Shown here piece by piece: positions 1 to 9,699 of a stretch of 64,000 nt of DNA. This stretch comes from Rhodocyclales bacterium GT-UBC (lineage in GTDB: Bacteria > Pseudomonadota > Gammaproteobacteria > Burkholderiales > Rhodocyclaceae), in contig QXPY01000012.1 in assembly GCA_003583745.1 (NCBI GenBank), positions 145,128 to 209,127 of the forward strand. Direction: 5' to 3'. The position numbers and the translations under genes are program-made. The first letter of the stretch is position 1; each line of letters opens with the position of its first letter. The notes under the pieces were generated by a model, which saw only the letters and a list, made by a program, of their open reading frames with translations, was not told the origin of the DNA and did no database searches.

Positions 1-1230
1 ACGACGCGCCGCCCCTACATCAGCAAGCCCTTGATCACGCGCGCGACGGGCCAGCCAGCCCTGGTCGTTGCCATCCCGGTCATCACCGAGGGCGGCGAAC
101 TGCTTGGCGTACTCGCCGGCGTCACACCACTCGCCACACCGGGCTTTCTCGACCTGATCCTCGGCGCCCATCCAGGGCGACATGGCAGCTATCAGCTGGT
201 CGCCCCCTCTTATCACCTGTTCGCGCTCGCTTCGGAACTCGGCGACGCCATCACCGCCCTGCCGGAAAAGGGCAATGACCTCGTTATCGATCAGTTGCTC
301 GCCGGAGCTCGGGGAACGCGGATCATCCGCAACGGCAACGGCCAAGACGAACTGACGACCATGATCGACATTCCAACCGCAGGCTGGGTTCTGGTTGCGC
401 GCCAACCGACCGACGAAGCCTTCGAACCGGTCTGGAACACGGTCCGCAATACCACCCTGATTGCGATCCTGCTCGCTTTCCCCATCGTCGTCATCCTGTT
501 CACGGCACTGAGCCGCCTGTTGCAGCCGCTCAGCCGCCTGGCCGAGGAAATCCACGACATGGCCGAGGGGACCCGTCCCATGCAGCCGGTGGCCACCGGC
601 TCGGCCGACGAAGTCGCCGATGTCGCCAATAGTTTCAATCGCCTGCAACAGCAGTTGCTGGAACAGGAGCGGCGGCTTGCCGACATGGCCCACCGCGACA
701 CCCTGACCGGCCTCCCCAACCGTCTGCTGATCAACGACCGGCTGGACAACGAGCTCCTCCGCATCGCGCGCAGCGGCCACGGGCTGGCCCTGCTCTTCCT
801 TGATCTCGACGGCTTCAAGCCGGTCAATGACCAGTACGGTCACCGGGTCGGCGATCTGCTGCTGATCGAAATCGCCGGACGCCTGCGCAACTGCATTCGC
901 GAAGCCGATACGGTCGCCCGCCTGGGCGGTGACGAATTCCTGATCCTGCTTAGCGACACCGAAACGCCGCAGGAGGCCGCCGAGCGGGTTGCCAGCGACT
1001 GCATCCAGGCCCTGGCCCAGCCGATTCATATCGAGAGCTACGCCATCACCATCGGCGTTTCCATCGGCATCGCCATTTGCAACGGCGAGGAAGCCGCCAG
1101 CATCAGCGCCGGGCAACTGGTCAGTTTCGCCGATATCGCCATGTATCAAGCCAAGGCAGATGGTCGCAACCGCTACGTACGCTACACCCCGACACGCCCC
1201 CAAACCCACCGAGAAGACCCCATCGAATGA
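1..1230 (+). CDS. Membrane diguanylate cyclase (sensor-HAMP-GGDEF), 5' end outside window
   Basis: This gene makes the second messenger c-di-GMP from two GTP at the inner membrane. The reading frame is open from base 1, so the start codon lies upstream of the window. The visible part begins inside an extracytoplasmic dCache-like sensor (residues resembling RPYISKPL...), followed by a hydrophobic helix near bases 455-510, a HAMP-like linker and a GGDEF domain. The catalytic GGDEF motif is at 925-939, and an RxxD inhibitory site (READ) sits five residues before it, so product feedback is expected. No EAL domain follows. The stop codon overlaps the hemF start by 4 bp (ATGA), which suggests co-transcription and translational coupling with hemF. 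Confidence 0.9.
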   Translation, partial: TTRRPYISKPLITRATGQPALVVAIPVITEGGELLGVLAGVTPLATPGFLDLILGAHPGRHGSYQLVAPSYHLFALASELGDAITALPEKGNDLVIDQLLAGARGTRIIRNGNGQDELTTMIDIPTAGWVLVARQPTDEAFEPVWNTVRNTTLIAILLAFPIVVILFTALSRLLQPLSRLAEEIHDMAEGTRPMQPVATGSADEVADVANSFNRLQQQLLEQERRLADMAHRDTLTGLPNRLLINDRLDNELLRIARSGHGLALLFLDLDGFKPVNDQYGHRVGDLLLIEIAGRLRNCIREADTVARLGGDEFLILLSDTETPQEAAERVASDCIQALAQPIHIESYAITIGVSIGIAICNGEEAASISAGQLVSFADIAMYQAKADGRNRYVRYTPTRPQTHREDPIE

Positions 1231-2129
1231 GTACTCCGACCAGCCAACTCAAGGCTTTCTTCACCGGCCTGCAAGCCCGCATCGTCGATCAACTCGAGGC
1301 CTTCGACGGCCAGGCCTTCCGCACCGACAGCTGGCAACGCCCGGAAGGCGGTGGCGGCATTTCACGACTGATCGAGGAAGGCGGCTTTTTCGAACGCGGC
1401 GGCGTCAATTTCTCGCACGTCACTGGCCAGTCGCTGCCCGCCTCGGCTACCGCCGTCCGGCCGCAGCTGGCGGGGCGCGCCTGGGAAGCCATGGGCGTTT
1501 CCCTGGTCCTGCATCCGCGCAATCCGTACTGCCCGACCGCCCACATGAACGTGCGCTGCTTCGTCGCCAGCAAACCCGGTGAAGAAGACGTCTGGTGGTT
1601 CGGCGGCGGCATGGACATGACGCCCTATTACGGCCAGCGCGAGGATGTCGCCCACTTCCACCGGACCTGCAAGGAAGCCCTCGCTCCGTTCGGCGACGAG
1701 GTCTACGCGAAATACAAGGCGTGGTGCGACGACTACTTTTTTCTCAAGCATCGCAACGAACCGCGCGGCGTCGGCGGCGTTTTCTTCGACGATCTCAACG
1801 AAGGCGGCTTCGAGCGCTGTTTTGCGCTAACCCAGGCGATTGGCAATGCCTTCACCAGCGCCTACCTGCCGGTGCTGGCCAAACGCCGCGACACGCCCTT
1901 CGGCGAGCGCGAACGCGACTTCCAGGCCTACCGCCGTGGTCGCTACGTCGAATTCAACCTGGTCTGGGATCGCGGCACGCTGTTCGGCCTGCAATCCGGC
2001 GGCCGCACCGAATCCATCCTGATGTCCCTGCCGCCCATCGTCAAATGGCGCTACGACTGGCAACCCGAAGCCGGGACGCCGGAAGCGGAACTCTACGAGG
2101 TTTTCCTCAAGCCGCAGGACTGGGCCTGA
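1227..2129 (+). CDS. hemF: Oxygen-dependent coproporphyrinogen III oxidase
   Basis: HemF carries out the O2-dependent oxidative decarboxylation of coproporphyrinogen III to protoporphyrinogen IX in the cytoplasm. The 300-residue length matches the family. Recognisable blocks include [25 protein letters not shown], the [12 protein letters not shown] block and the C-terminal segment ending in WRYDW. The start at 1227 is chosen because [12 protein letters not shown] begins the family-like sequence; an upstream in-frame ATG at 1077 lies inside the preceding gene and reads as shadow. It overlaps the diguanylate cyclase by 4 bp. Other heme genes of the window (hemCDXY) lie just downstream on the opposite strand. 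Confidence 0.97.
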   Translation: MSTPTSQLKAFFTGLQARIVDQLEAFDGQAFRTDSWQRPEGGGGISRLIEEGGFFERGGVNFSHVTGQSLPASATAVRPQLAGRAWEAMGVSLVLHPRNPYCPTAHMNVRCFVASKPGEEDVWWFGGGMDMTPYYGQREDVAHFHRTCKEALAPFGDEVYAKYKAWCDDYFFLKHRNEPRGVGGVFFDDLNEGGFERCFALTQAIGNAFTSAYLPVLAKRRDTPFGERERDFQAYRRGRYVEFNLVWDRGTLFGLQSGGRTESILMSLPPIVKWRYDWQPEAGTPEAELYEVFLKPQDWA

Positions 2130-2136
2130 GTAAGGC

Positions 2137-2164
2137 AGGCGTGACCACCCGGTCACGCGCCTGA
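2137..2164. terminator. Stem-loop between convergent genes hemF and the small Cys protein
   Basis: A 7-bp perfect stem CGTGACC/GGTCACG (2140-2146 and 2151-2157) with a 4-base loop is extended by CAGG/CCTG arms across a two-base bulge. It sits between convergent genes, where a bidirectional terminator would be useful, but no clear T-tract follows on either strand, so its role as a terminator is uncertain. Confidence 0.35.
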
Positions 2165-2168
2165 CTGA

Positions 2169-2408
2169 TTACTTGAGCTTGCCGCGCACCACGCGCACGC
2201 GCTCCGGGCTTTTCACGGCCAGCTTGCCGCCGCTGCCTTCGAGATTGCCGCAGACGCAGGCCGACTTGATATGCGGCACGGAATTGACCACGGCCGAACA
2301 GTCCAGGCACTCGTAGTACAAATCGCCACCGGTCGGCAGGCTGGCCGGGTCCGGCGCCGGTTCGACGGGATAGAAATTGTAGATCTTGCGCATATCGATG
2401 TTCAGCAT
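2169..2408 (-). CDS. Small four-cysteine protein, function unknown
   Basis: A 79-residue protein not assigned to a family. Cys34, Cys37, Cys51 and Cys53 form a C-x2-C...C-x-C pattern that could hold zinc or another metal (zinc-ribbon-like inference). The C-terminus is basic. A good ribosome site (GGAGGGG) precedes the ATG at 2408. The start lies only 34 bp past the hemY stop on the same strand, so it is probably the last gene of the hemC-hemD-hemX-hemY operon. That context hints at a tetrapyrrole or redox-related role, but nothing in the sequence proves it. Confidence 0.7.
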   Translation of the reverse strand: MLNIDMRKIYNFYPVEPAPDPASLPTGGDLYYECLDCSAVVNSVPHIKSACVCGNLEGSGGKLAVKSPERVRVVRGKLK

Positions 2409-2442
2409 TTACCCCTCCGTACCGCCTGTTGTTGTGTAAGAC

Positions 2443-3615
2443 CTAGCGCCTGTCGAGACGGGCGCTGGCCCGATAATGTACGTTAGCCTGGTCGGTCCGC
2501 TCAAGCTGGTCGAATAACCGGGCTAGTTCGAGATGGGCCTCCTGCGACTCCTCGACGGCCAGGGCCGCTTCCAGATAGCTCTGCGCCTTGCCCCACAGGC
2601 GCTGGCTGAAACACATCCGGCCCAACGCCACGAGCAGGCCGGCGTCATCAGGATGCTGGCGCAGCCAGGTTTCGCAACGCGCAATGCGCGCCGTCAACTC
2701 GCCTTCGTTCAGGCGACCGTAAATGACGACCAATTCGGAATGCCAAGTGACATCAAGCGCCGCCTCGATCAGCTTCTGCGCCTCGTTTTCCGCCCCCATC
2801 GCCGCCAGCGCCCGCGCCGCGGCAAGAACGACGCGGCGTCCGCGCTCCTCCTCGGGCACACCGCGCAAGTAAGCGCCCAACAATCCCAGATCGGACGAAG
2901 CGCGTTCTATATTGGCCAGATGCGCCTGCGTCTTCACTTCACCGATGACCTCCGGCGGCAGCGCATCACGCTTGGCCAACTGGCGGCTCAACTTGAGTAC
3001 GCCATTCCAGTCTCCCGCCCCCTGACGCGCCCGCAATTCGAGACGCAAGGCGGCAATATGCCGGCCCTGCTTTTGCTGCAGGCGTTCGAGCGCAACCAAG
3101 GCGTCGTCGAAACGCCGCGCTTCGTTCATCATCTCGGCTTCCAGCATCAGGGTCGCCGCCTCGGTTCGCGGATCGTCAAGCTTGGCGCGCTCCATCCAGC
3201 CCTGTTGCTTGAGCGACTCGCGCATACGCTGAGCGGCGCGGGCGGCAATGAGTGCAGAAAGACCGGGAGCGATTCCGGCGGCATGCGCTTCCGTCGCTTT
3301 CTTCAGGGCCTGGCCGAAGCGGCCTTCAAAGAGCAGGCGAACCGCATCCTGGAAAATCAAGCCGGCCTTCTCCTGCTGCCGCCGCACCCGGTAATCGCGA
3401 ACCCGGCCCGGCAAGCCCAGGGTCAGCGCCACACCGCGCAGCACGACATAAAAGACGGCAAAACCGGCGGACAACAGCACAATGAACAAGTTGAGCGATA
3501 TTTCCGCGCGATAGGGCGGCAGGGCGAGCAGCACATAGCCGTCATTCATCCGGGCGCCCAGCGCCACCGCCACGGCCAGCGCGAACAGGCCGAGAATCCA
3601 GAACAGTCCCTTCAC
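2443..3615 (-). CDS. hemY: HemY-type membrane TPR protein
   Basis: Member of the HemY family of heme-operon proteins, which is unrelated to the Bacillus protoporphyrinogen oxidase of the same name. At 390 residues it has the usual length. Two hydrophobic helices near residues 1-22 and 38-62 anchor it in the inner membrane, and the rest is helical with TPR-like repeats (for example GLLVALGRMCFSQRLWGKAQSYLEAAL). The start is GTG at 3615, overlapping the hemX stop by 4 bp (GTGA). Family members are thought to scaffold late heme or envelope functions; the biochemical role is not settled. Confidence 0.92.
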   Translation of the reverse strand: MKGLFWILGLFALAVAVALGARMNDGYVLLALPPYRAEISLNLFIVLLSAGFAVFYVVLRGVALTLGLPGRVRDYRVRRQQEKAGLIFQDAVRLLFEGRFGQALKKATEAHAAGIAPGLSALIAARAAQRMRESLKQQGWMERAKLDDPRTEAATLMLEAEMMNEARRFDDALVALERLQQKQGRHIAALRLELRARQGAGDWNGVLKLSRQLAKRDALPPEVIGEVKTQAHLANIERASSDLGLLGAYLRGVPEEERGRRVVLAAARALAAMGAENEAQKLIEAALDVTWHSELVVIYGRLNEGELTARIARCETWLRQHPDDAGLLVALGRMCFSQRLWGKAQSYLEAALAVEESQEAHLELARLFDQLERTDQANVHYRASARLDRR

Positions 3616-4655
3616 CGCTTTTCCTTGCCGTTACGCAGGGCACGCAAGGCGGCCTGGCTGTCACTCAGATTGGGAAACTCGCCGCTCAGGGTGGTCGCGG
3701 TCAACTGTCCCAACATCGCCAGCGCCGCCTGCACCCCCTTGTCGTCGCCGGCGAAATATCGGGTCAGCCATCCTTGCGCCACCTTCAGTTCACTACGGAA
3801 AGTGGCCTGGTCACGCGACAGCAGGGCTAGACGGGCATTCAGCACGCGCAGCTTGAGATTCTCGCGCAAGAAAAAATCCTGCCCCGGCGCCAGCAAGGCC
3901 GGCTCCTCGCGATCGAAGCGCTGAATGCGGACCAAACCCTTCAACTCCTGCCACACTTCGCCCCCCAGGCGCTGCCACCAGGCCGTGGCATCGTCCGATA
4001 CCGCCTTGACGGTCTTGCCGGCAGGGCGGCCCAGGGCCGCCAGGGGAAGCTTGTCGGCGGCCGCGATGACCTCCTCCAGGCGCAGGCTGATACCCGGGAC
4101 ATCGACGAAAGGCAGGGCGTTCAAACGCGCCAGATCATGCGCCACGGCTTTGCGCAAAGGCAGATAAAGCGGTTTGTCGAGGCGGGCCAGGCGGGCGTCG
4201 GCGGTTTGCAGCGCCAACTGGGCAACCGGCACATTCCCGGCCAACTGCAACTGCTGGGCGGCCAGGGTGACTGCCTGTTCGATCTCGAGCAAGGCAGCCT
4301 CTTCCCGGCTGCGCGACAGGTCCTGATAGAGACTTTGCAGCGCCGTTCCTTGCGCCTGAAACTCGTTCAATTTGCCTTCGAACGCCCCCAGCCTGGCCTG
4401 CAGATCCTCGATCTGGCTACGCAACTGTTTCTGGGCGCCGCGCTCCTCCTGGTCGAGCGACGCCGCTTCGCCAAGGCGCTGGGTGAAACGCTGTTCGATC
4501 TCGGCCTGCTTCTGCCGGGCATCCAGCCATTGAGCACCGGCCAGCAGAAAGGCCAGCACGGCGATGACCAGGGTCAGGGTCTGACGGTAGGAACGGGCCG
4601 GCGACTTGGCCGACACAGGGCTGGGGGATGGGTTTTGTTCGTTATCAGGCATCAT
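3612..4655 (-). CDS. hemX: HemX-like membrane protein of the heme operon
   Basis: This is the HemX family of the hemCDXY operon, often labelled uroporphyrinogen-III C-methyltransferase although it lacks the SUMT catalytic fold. A proline-rich cytoplasmic N-terminus is followed by one transmembrane helix (about residues 26-45, LTLVIAVLAFLLAGAQWL) and a long coiled-coil region rich in Gln and Leu. The ATG at 4655 is preferred because it overlaps the hemD stop as ATGA; a TTG nine bases upstream is also in frame. It is translationally coupled at both ends. The likely role is assisting or organising tetrapyrrole synthesis at the membrane. Confidence 0.9.
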   Translation of the reverse strand: MMPDNEQNPSPSPVSAKSPARSYRQTLTLVIAVLAFLLAGAQWLDARQKQAEIEQRFTQRLGEAASLDQEERGAQKQLRSQIEDLQARLGAFEGKLNEFQAQGTALQSLYQDLSRSREEAALLEIEQAVTLAAQQLQLAGNVPVAQLALQTADARLARLDKPLYLPLRKAVAHDLARLNALPFVDVPGISLRLEEVIAAADKLPLAALGRPAGKTVKAVSDDATAWWQRLGGEVWQELKGLVRIQRFDREEPALLAPGQDFFLRENLKLRVLNARLALLSRDQATFRSELKVAQGWLTRYFAGDDKGVQAALAMLGQLTATTLSGEFPNLSDSQAALRALRNGKEKR

Positions 4656-5434
4656 ACCGGCCAATTATAAGCACGTAAGCCGGCCAGGATGCCGGCGTCC
4701 GCTGCTTCGGTGAGGACAATGTTGCTTAAACCCAATGCCCGCGCATTCTCGGCGATACGGGCATGCGGCACAAAAATCGGGGTCCGGGCCAGCTGGGCGC
4801 GACCTGCGTCGTCGAGCAGATCGACCAGGTAACGCAGGCCTTCGCTGCTCGATACGGTCAGGGCATCGAGCCGGCCAGCGCGCCACGCCGCCAGCAGGGT
4901 CTCGGCCCCACCGGTCGGCCCGGAGCGCCGGTAACAGGTGATGCAATCGACCTGGGCGCCGCGCTGGCGCAGGGTATCGGCCAGCAACTCGCGGCCGCCG
5001 TCGCCGCGGAAGATGGCGACGCGCCGACCGCGCACGGCAGCTTCCGCCAGTTGCGGCAATTCGAGCAGGGCTTCCGAATCGAAGCGCAGGCTCGGCACCA
5101 GGCAACCGTCAACGCCATGCGCCTGCAGGGCCTTGACGGTCCCCGGCCCGACCGCGGCCGGCGTCAGCGTGGCCGGCCAGCCGCCCCGCGCCAGGATGGC
5201 GGGCAAGGCGTAGTCGACAGCATTCGGACTGATGAAAACGGCCAGCCGATAGTCGGCCAGTTGCGCCACCGCCTCGGCCAGGGGCTGCGGATCCGGTGCG
5301 GCGGAAATTTCCAGCAAGGGGAAGAGCAGCGCCTCACCTCCCTCGGCGGCGATCGCCGCGATCAGCGCTTCGGCTTGCGCCCGTGGCCGGGTGACGACAA
5401 TCGTCCGGCCAGCCAGCGGGCCACTGGCGCTCAT
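4652..5434 (-). CDS. hemD: Uroporphyrinogen-III synthase
   Basis: HemD closes hydroxymethylbilane, with inversion of ring D, to uroporphyrinogen III, the branch point toward heme, siroheme and cobalamin. The 260-residue length and the two-lobed family pattern fit: an N-terminal [12 protein letters not shown] block, the central SPNAV segment and the later [14 protein letters not shown] block typical of HemD. It overlaps hemC by 4 bp and hemX by 4 bp, so the four genes are one transcript. The uroporphyrinogen III it makes would also feed the cobalamin cluster at 46-57 kb. Confidence 0.95.
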   Translation of the reverse strand: MSASGPLAGRTIVVTRPRAQAEALIAAIAAEGGEALLFPLLEISAAPDPQPLAEAVAQLADYRLAVFISPNAVDYALPAILARGGWPATLTPAAVGPGTVKALQAHGVDGCLVPSLRFDSEALLELPQLAEAAVRGRRVAIFRGDGGRELLADTLRQRGAQVDCITCYRRSGPTGGAETLLAAWRAGRLDALTVSSSEGLRYLVDLLDDAGRAQLARTPIFVPHARIAENARALGLSNIVLTEAADAGILAGLRAYNWPV

Positions 5435-6366
5435 TTGCAGTGGGCGAGTTTTTCCAGGATGGCGTCGGCCCCCTTGGCGCGCAGTTGCTCGGCCAGTTGC
5501 AGGCCCAGTTGCTCGTCATCGGCCGGGTTGCCACGGAGTTCCGCGCTGACCATTTCCTTGCCATCGACCGTCGCCACGAAACCGCGCAGCCAGAGCTGGC
5601 CGTTGTCGATCACCGCGTAACCGCCCAGCGGCACCTGGCAGGAACCGCCCAGGGCGCGGGAAAAGGCACGCTCGGCCTTGACGCAGTGGGCGGTCTCCGG
5701 ATCGTTGAGCGGGGCGACCACTGCCGCCATCGTCGCATCGCCATCGACCAGTTCGATACCGAGCGCGCCCTGACCGGGCGCCGGCAAGGACTGCTCGGCG
5801 GTCAGTACCGACTTGATGCGGTTTTCCAGGCCGAGGCGGATCAGCCCGGCGGCGGCCAGGATGATCGCGTCGTATTCGCCGGCATCGAGCTTCTTCAGGC
5901 GGGTATCGAGATTGCCGCGCAGGCTCTTGATCACCAGTTGCGGGTACTTGGCGCGCAGGATGGATTCGCGGCGCAGGCTGGAGGTGCCGACCACCGCGCC
6001 GGCCGGCAGATCGTCCAGGCCGGCGTAATTGTTCGAAACGAAGGCGTCGCGCGGGTTCTCGCGGGCGGAAATCGCGGCCAGCACGAAACCTTCCGGCATC
6101 ACCATCGGCACATCCTTCATCGAATGCACGGCAAGATGAGCCCGACCTTCCTGCATCGCCACTTCGAGTTCCTTGATGAACAGGCCCTTGCCGCCGATTT
6201 CGGCGAGCGGCCGGTCAAGAATCTGGTCGCCCTTGGTGGTCATGCCTAGAATGACGACTTCGGCCGCCGGATTCAGGCTGGCCAGACGACCCTGGACATG
6301 AACGGCCTGCCACATGGCCAGGCGGGATTCACGGGATGCAATGACAATCTTCGAAGGAGCGGTCAT
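5431..6366 (-). CDS. hemC: Porphobilinogen deaminase (hydroxymethylbilane synthase)
   Basis: HemC condenses four porphobilinogen molecules into hydroxymethylbilane. The 311-residue protein has the catalytic Asp85 in HSMKD, the basic region [15 protein letters not shown], and Cys243 in LGGSCQVP, which carries the dipyrromethane cofactor. The start at 6366 ([17 protein letters not shown]) matches the family N-terminus; the frame runs on upstream to 6618 but that part overlaps the divergent methyltransferase. It is the first gene of the hemCDXY operon, and only 42 bp separate it from the divergent gene at 6409, so the two promoters must overlap. Confidence 0.97.
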   Translation of the reverse strand: MTAPSKIVIASRESRLAMWQAVHVQGRLASLNPAAEVVILGMTTKGDQILDRPLAEIGGKGLFIKELEVAMQEGRAHLAVHSMKDVPMVMPEGFVLAAISARENPRDAFVSNNYAGLDDLPAGAVVGTSSLRRESILRAKYPQLVIKSLRGNLDTRLKKLDAGEYDAIILAAAGLIRLGLENRIKSVLTAEQSLPAPGQGALGIELVDGDATMAAVVAPLNDPETAHCVKAERAFSRALGGSCQVPLGGYAVIDNGQLWLRGFVATVDGKEMVSAELRGNPADDEQLGLQLAEQLRAKGADAILEKLAHCK

Positions 6367-6408
6367 GAAACGGCACGCAGCAATGGTTTTGGAGGCGGCA
6401 ATCTTAAC

Positions 6409-7032
6409 ATGAGCCAACTGACGCCCCCCTCGACACAGATCAAACCACCCGAGCAGCGCCCCGAGCACCCAGATTTCTGGTGCAAGCGCTTCGGCGAAGG
6501 CACCACGCCCTGGGATGCCGGCAAGGTGCCGCAGGCTTTTGCCGATTTCGTCGCCGGCCAGCCGCAGCCCCTCAATACGCTGATCCCCGGCTGCGGCAGC
6601 GCCTGGGAAGCGGGGCACCTGGCTGCGGCCGGCTGGCCGGTGACAGCGCTCGATTTTTCACCGACCGCGGTTGCCGCTGCCCGCCAGGTCCTCGGCGACG
6701 CGGAAGTCGAACTGCGCTGCGCCGACTTCTTCACCTTCAGCCCGAGTGCCCCCTATGCGTTGATCTACGAGCGTGCCTTTCTCTGTGCCCTGCCCCGCAA
6801 GCTGTGGGACGACTGGGGCCGTCGGGTGGCCGAACTGCTGCCCAGCGGCGGCCGGCTGGCCGGCTTCTTTTTCCTCACCGACCAGGTCAAGGGACCGCCA
6901 TTCGGCATCCTGCCCGAGCAGCTGGATGCCCTGCTCGCGCCGCATTTCGTCCGCATCGAAGACCTCGCACCGGACGACTCGATCCCGGTCTTTGCCGGCC
7001 GCGAGCGCTGGCAGGTCTGGCAACGCCGCTAG
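6409..7032 (+). CDS. TPMT-family SAM-dependent methyltransferase
   Basis: A 207-residue class I methyltransferase of the thiopurine/thiol S-methyltransferase superfamily. The N-terminal substrate block [14 protein letters not shown] is followed by SAM motif I ([15 protein letters not shown]), motif II around [11 protein letters not shown] and the [10 protein letters not shown] block. Family members methylate thiols, halides, thiocyanate or metalloid compounds, and the substrate cannot be read from sequence. The start at 6409 follows a GGAGG at 6391-6395, somewhat far from the ATG. It is divergent from hemC and 64 bp upstream of pepN. Confidence 0.85.
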   Translation: MSQLTPPSTQIKPPEQRPEHPDFWCKRFGEGTTPWDAGKVPQAFADFVAGQPQPLNTLIPGCGSAWEAGHLAAAGWPVTALDFSPTAVAAARQVLGDAEVELRCADFFTFSPSAPYALIYERAFLCALPRKLWDDWGRRVAELLPSGGRLAGFFFLTDQVKGPPFGILPEQLDALLAPHFVRIEDLAPDDSIPVFAGRERWQVWQRR

Positions 7033-7096
7033 ACCGGCCGAAGCCGAGCCAGCCTTTGCCGTATCATCGCCCCATTACCCCAACGCCCGTCAGACA

Positions 7097-9697
7097 ATGA
7101 AAACAGATACGCCCCAAACGATTTACCTCAAGGACTACACCGTTCCCGCCTACCTGATCGACACGGTCGATCTCGACTTCAATATCGAAGCCAGCGGCAC
7201 GACCGTGACCAGCACGCTGGCCATGCGGCGCAACCCGGCTGCCGCAGCGCAGCCCCTGGTGCTCGATGGCGAAGAACTGGAAACGCTGGCCGTCCGCCTC
7301 GACGGCCAACCGGTGACGCCGACGCTGACTGCCACCACGCTCAGCCTCGACGCCCTGCCCGACGCCTTCACGCTGCAGACCGTGGTCCGCATCGATCCCG
7401 ACAAGAACACCCGTCTGTCCGGCCTCTATCGCTCCAAGGACGGCTATTTCACCCAATGCGAGGCGCAGGGTTTCCGCCGCATCACCTGGTTCCTCGACCG
7501 GCCGGACGTGATGAGCACCTTTACCGTGACCCTGCACGCCGACAAGGCCGCCTTGCCCATCCTGCTCGCCAATGGCAACCCCGTGGCCACCGGAGATGAA
7601 GCCGACGGCCGGCACTGGGCCAAATGGGCCGACCCGTTCAAGAAGCCGGCCTACCTGTTCGCCGTCGTCGCCGGCAAGCTCGATGGCCTGTTCGACACCT
7701 TCAAGACGGCCTCCAGACGGACGGTTCAGCTCGCCATCTACGTCGAGCCGGGCAAGCTCGACCAGTGCCCGCACGCCATGGAAGCCTTGAAGAAATCCAT
7801 GAAATGGGACGAAGAACGCTTCGGTCTCGAATGCGACCTCGACCACTACATGATCGTCGCCGTCGGCGACTTCAACATGGGCGCCATGGAGAACAAGGGC
7901 CTCAACATCTTCAACACCAAGTACGTGCTGGCCCGTAGCGACGTCGCCACCGACGTCGATTTCGAAAACATCGACCGCGTCGTTGCCCACGAGTATTTCC
8001 ACAACTGGACCGGCAACCGCGTCACCTGTCGCGACTGGTTCCAGCTGTCGCTGAAGGAAGGCCTGACCGTCTTCCGCGACCAGGAATTCGGCGCCGACCT
8101 GCACAACCGCCAGACCGCCCGCATCCGCGAAGTACGCGGCCTGCGCGCCGCCCAGTTCCCCGAGGATGCAGGCCCGATGGCGCATCCGATCCGCCCGGCC
8201 AGCTTCGTCGAGATCAACAATTTCTACACCGCCACGGTCTATGAAAAGGGTGCCGAAGTCATCCGCATGATCCAGACCCTGATCGGCCGTGACGGCTTCC
8301 GCCGGGGCATGGACGAGTACTTCCGCCGCCACGACGGCCAGGCGGTGACCTGCGAGGATTTCGTGGCCGCCATGAGCGCCGCCTCCGGCTTCGACTTCAC
8401 GCAGTTCATGCGCTGGTACAACCAGCCGGGCACGCCGCACATCGCCGCCAGCGGCAGCTTCGATGCCGCCAGCGGGCGCTACACGCTGCGCTTCGCCCAG
8501 TCCAACCCGCGCGCCTCGGACAGCGCGCCCTACCTGATCCCCATCCGCGTCGCCCTGTTCGATGGCGAAGGCCACCTGCTGGCCGGCAGCGAGCACACCC
8601 TGCATCTGACCGAAACGACCCAGGAATTCCATATCGACAACCTGGCCGCCGAACCGGTGCCCTCGCTGCTGCGCGATTTCTCGGCGCCGGTGGTGCTCGA
8701 TTTCGCCTACACGCCGGAACAACTGACCCTGCTGCTGGCCCACGAGGAAGACCCGTTCAATGCCTGGGAAGCCGGCCAGCGCCTGGCATCGCAGCTCATC
8801 CTCGAAGCCACCGCAGCGCTCGCCGCCGGCCGTACGCCGGTCTGGCCGGAAAGCTTCGTCACCGCCCTGCGCCGCCTGCTGCAGACCCAGGCCCAGCGGG
8901 GTGCCGCCTTCGTCGCCGAAGCCCTCACCCTGCCCGGTGAATCGACGCTGGCCGAAGCCCTGGCGGTGGTCGATCCGGATGCCCTGCACGCCGCCCGCAA
9001 CAGCCTGCGCCGCCACCTCGCCGAGCAACTGGAAGGCGAACTGGCCGGCCTTTACGCCGCCCTCGCCCCCAACGCCGCCTATGCCCCAAGCAGCGAACAG
9101 GCCGGCCGCCGCGCCCTGCGCAACATCTGCCTGTCCTACCTGCTCGAACTCGATACCCCGGCGATCCGCGACCTGGCGCTGCAACAGTTCCAGCGCGCCG
9201 ACAACATGACCGACCAGTTCGCCGCCCTGGGCGCGCTGGCCAACGTCAATGCCGCCGACTGCCCGCAACGCGACAGCGCGCTCGCCGAGTTCTATGCCCG
9301 CAGGCAGAACGAAGCGCTGGTCGTGGACAAATGGCTACAGGCGCAATCGACCAGCCGCCGCCCCGACACGCTGGCCACGGTCAAGGCGCTGTGCGTCCAT
9401 CCGGCCTTCGATATCGGCAACCCGAACAAGGTCTATTCGCTGATCCGCGCCTTCGGCGCCAACCTGGTCCGCTTCAATGCCGCGGACGGCAGCGGCTACG
9501 CCTTCATCGCCGACCAGGTGCTGGCGCTGCATGACCGCAACCCGCAGGTCGCCTCCCGCCTGGCACGCTGTTTCGACCGCTGGCAGAAGTTCGACGCCGG
9601 CCGGCAGGCGCACGCCCGCGCCGCGCTGGAACGCATCCGCGATCACGCCGGGCTGTCGCGCGACGTCGCCGAAGTGGTCAGCCGCGCCCTCGGCTAA
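7097..9697 (+). CDS. pepN: Aminopeptidase N (M1 family)
   Basis: Cytosolic zinc metallopeptidase that removes N-terminal residues in the final steps of protein turnover. The 866-residue length is standard for proteobacterial PepN. The exopeptidase GAMEN motif (MGAMENKG, near residue 261) and the zinc site H298-E299-x-x-H302 with the distal Glu321 in LKEGLTVF are present. The family start MKTDTPQTIYLKDY fixes the ATG at 7097; an in-frame extension back to 6773 lies inside the preceding gene. The DUF938 gene starts 3 bp after the stop, suggesting an operon. Confidence 0.97.
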   Translation: MKTDTPQTIYLKDYTVPAYLIDTVDLDFNIEASGTTVTSTLAMRRNPAAAAQPLVLDGEELETLAVRLDGQPVTPTLTATTLSLDALPDAFTLQTVVRIDPDKNTRLSGLYRSKDGYFTQCEAQGFRRITWFLDRPDVMSTFTVTLHADKAALPILLANGNPVATGDEADGRHWAKWADPFKKPAYLFAVVAGKLDGLFDTFKTASRRTVQLAIYVEPGKLDQCPHAMEALKKSMKWDEERFGLECDLDHYMIVAVGDFNMGAMENKGLNIFNTKYVLARSDVATDVDFENIDRVVAHEYFHNWTGNRVTCRDWFQLSLKEGLTVFRDQEFGADLHNRQTARIREVRGLRAAQFPEDAGPMAHPIRPASFVEINNFYTATVYEKGAEVIRMIQTLIGRDGFRRGMDEYFRRHDGQAVTCEDFVAAMSAASGFDFTQFMRWYNQPGTPHIAASGSFDAASGRYTLRFAQSNPRASDSAPYLIPIRVALFDGEGHLLAGSEHTLHLTETTQEFHIDNLAAEPVPSLLRDFSAPVVLDFAYTPEQLTLLLAHEEDPFNAWEAGQRLASQLILEATAALAAGRTPVWPESFVTALRRLLQTQAQRGAAFVAEALTLPGESTLAEALAVVDPDALHAARNSLRRHLAEQLEGELAGLYAALAPNAAYAPSSEQAGRRALRNICLSYLLELDTPAIRDLALQQFQRADNMTDQFAALGALANVNAADCPQRDSALAEFYARRQNEALVVDKWLQAQSTSRRPDTLATVKALCVHPAFDIGNPNKVYSLIRAFGANLVRFNAADGSGYAFIADQVLALHDRNPQVASRLARCFDRWQKFDAGRQAHARAALERIRDHAGLSRDVAEVVSRALG

Positions 9698-9699
9698 GC

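Noticed and set aside
7064..9268. 734-residue open frame antisense to pepN
   Set aside because: It mirrors a well-conserved pepN with intact catalytic motifs; its Gly/Val/Gln-rich composition is what high-GC antisense frames give.
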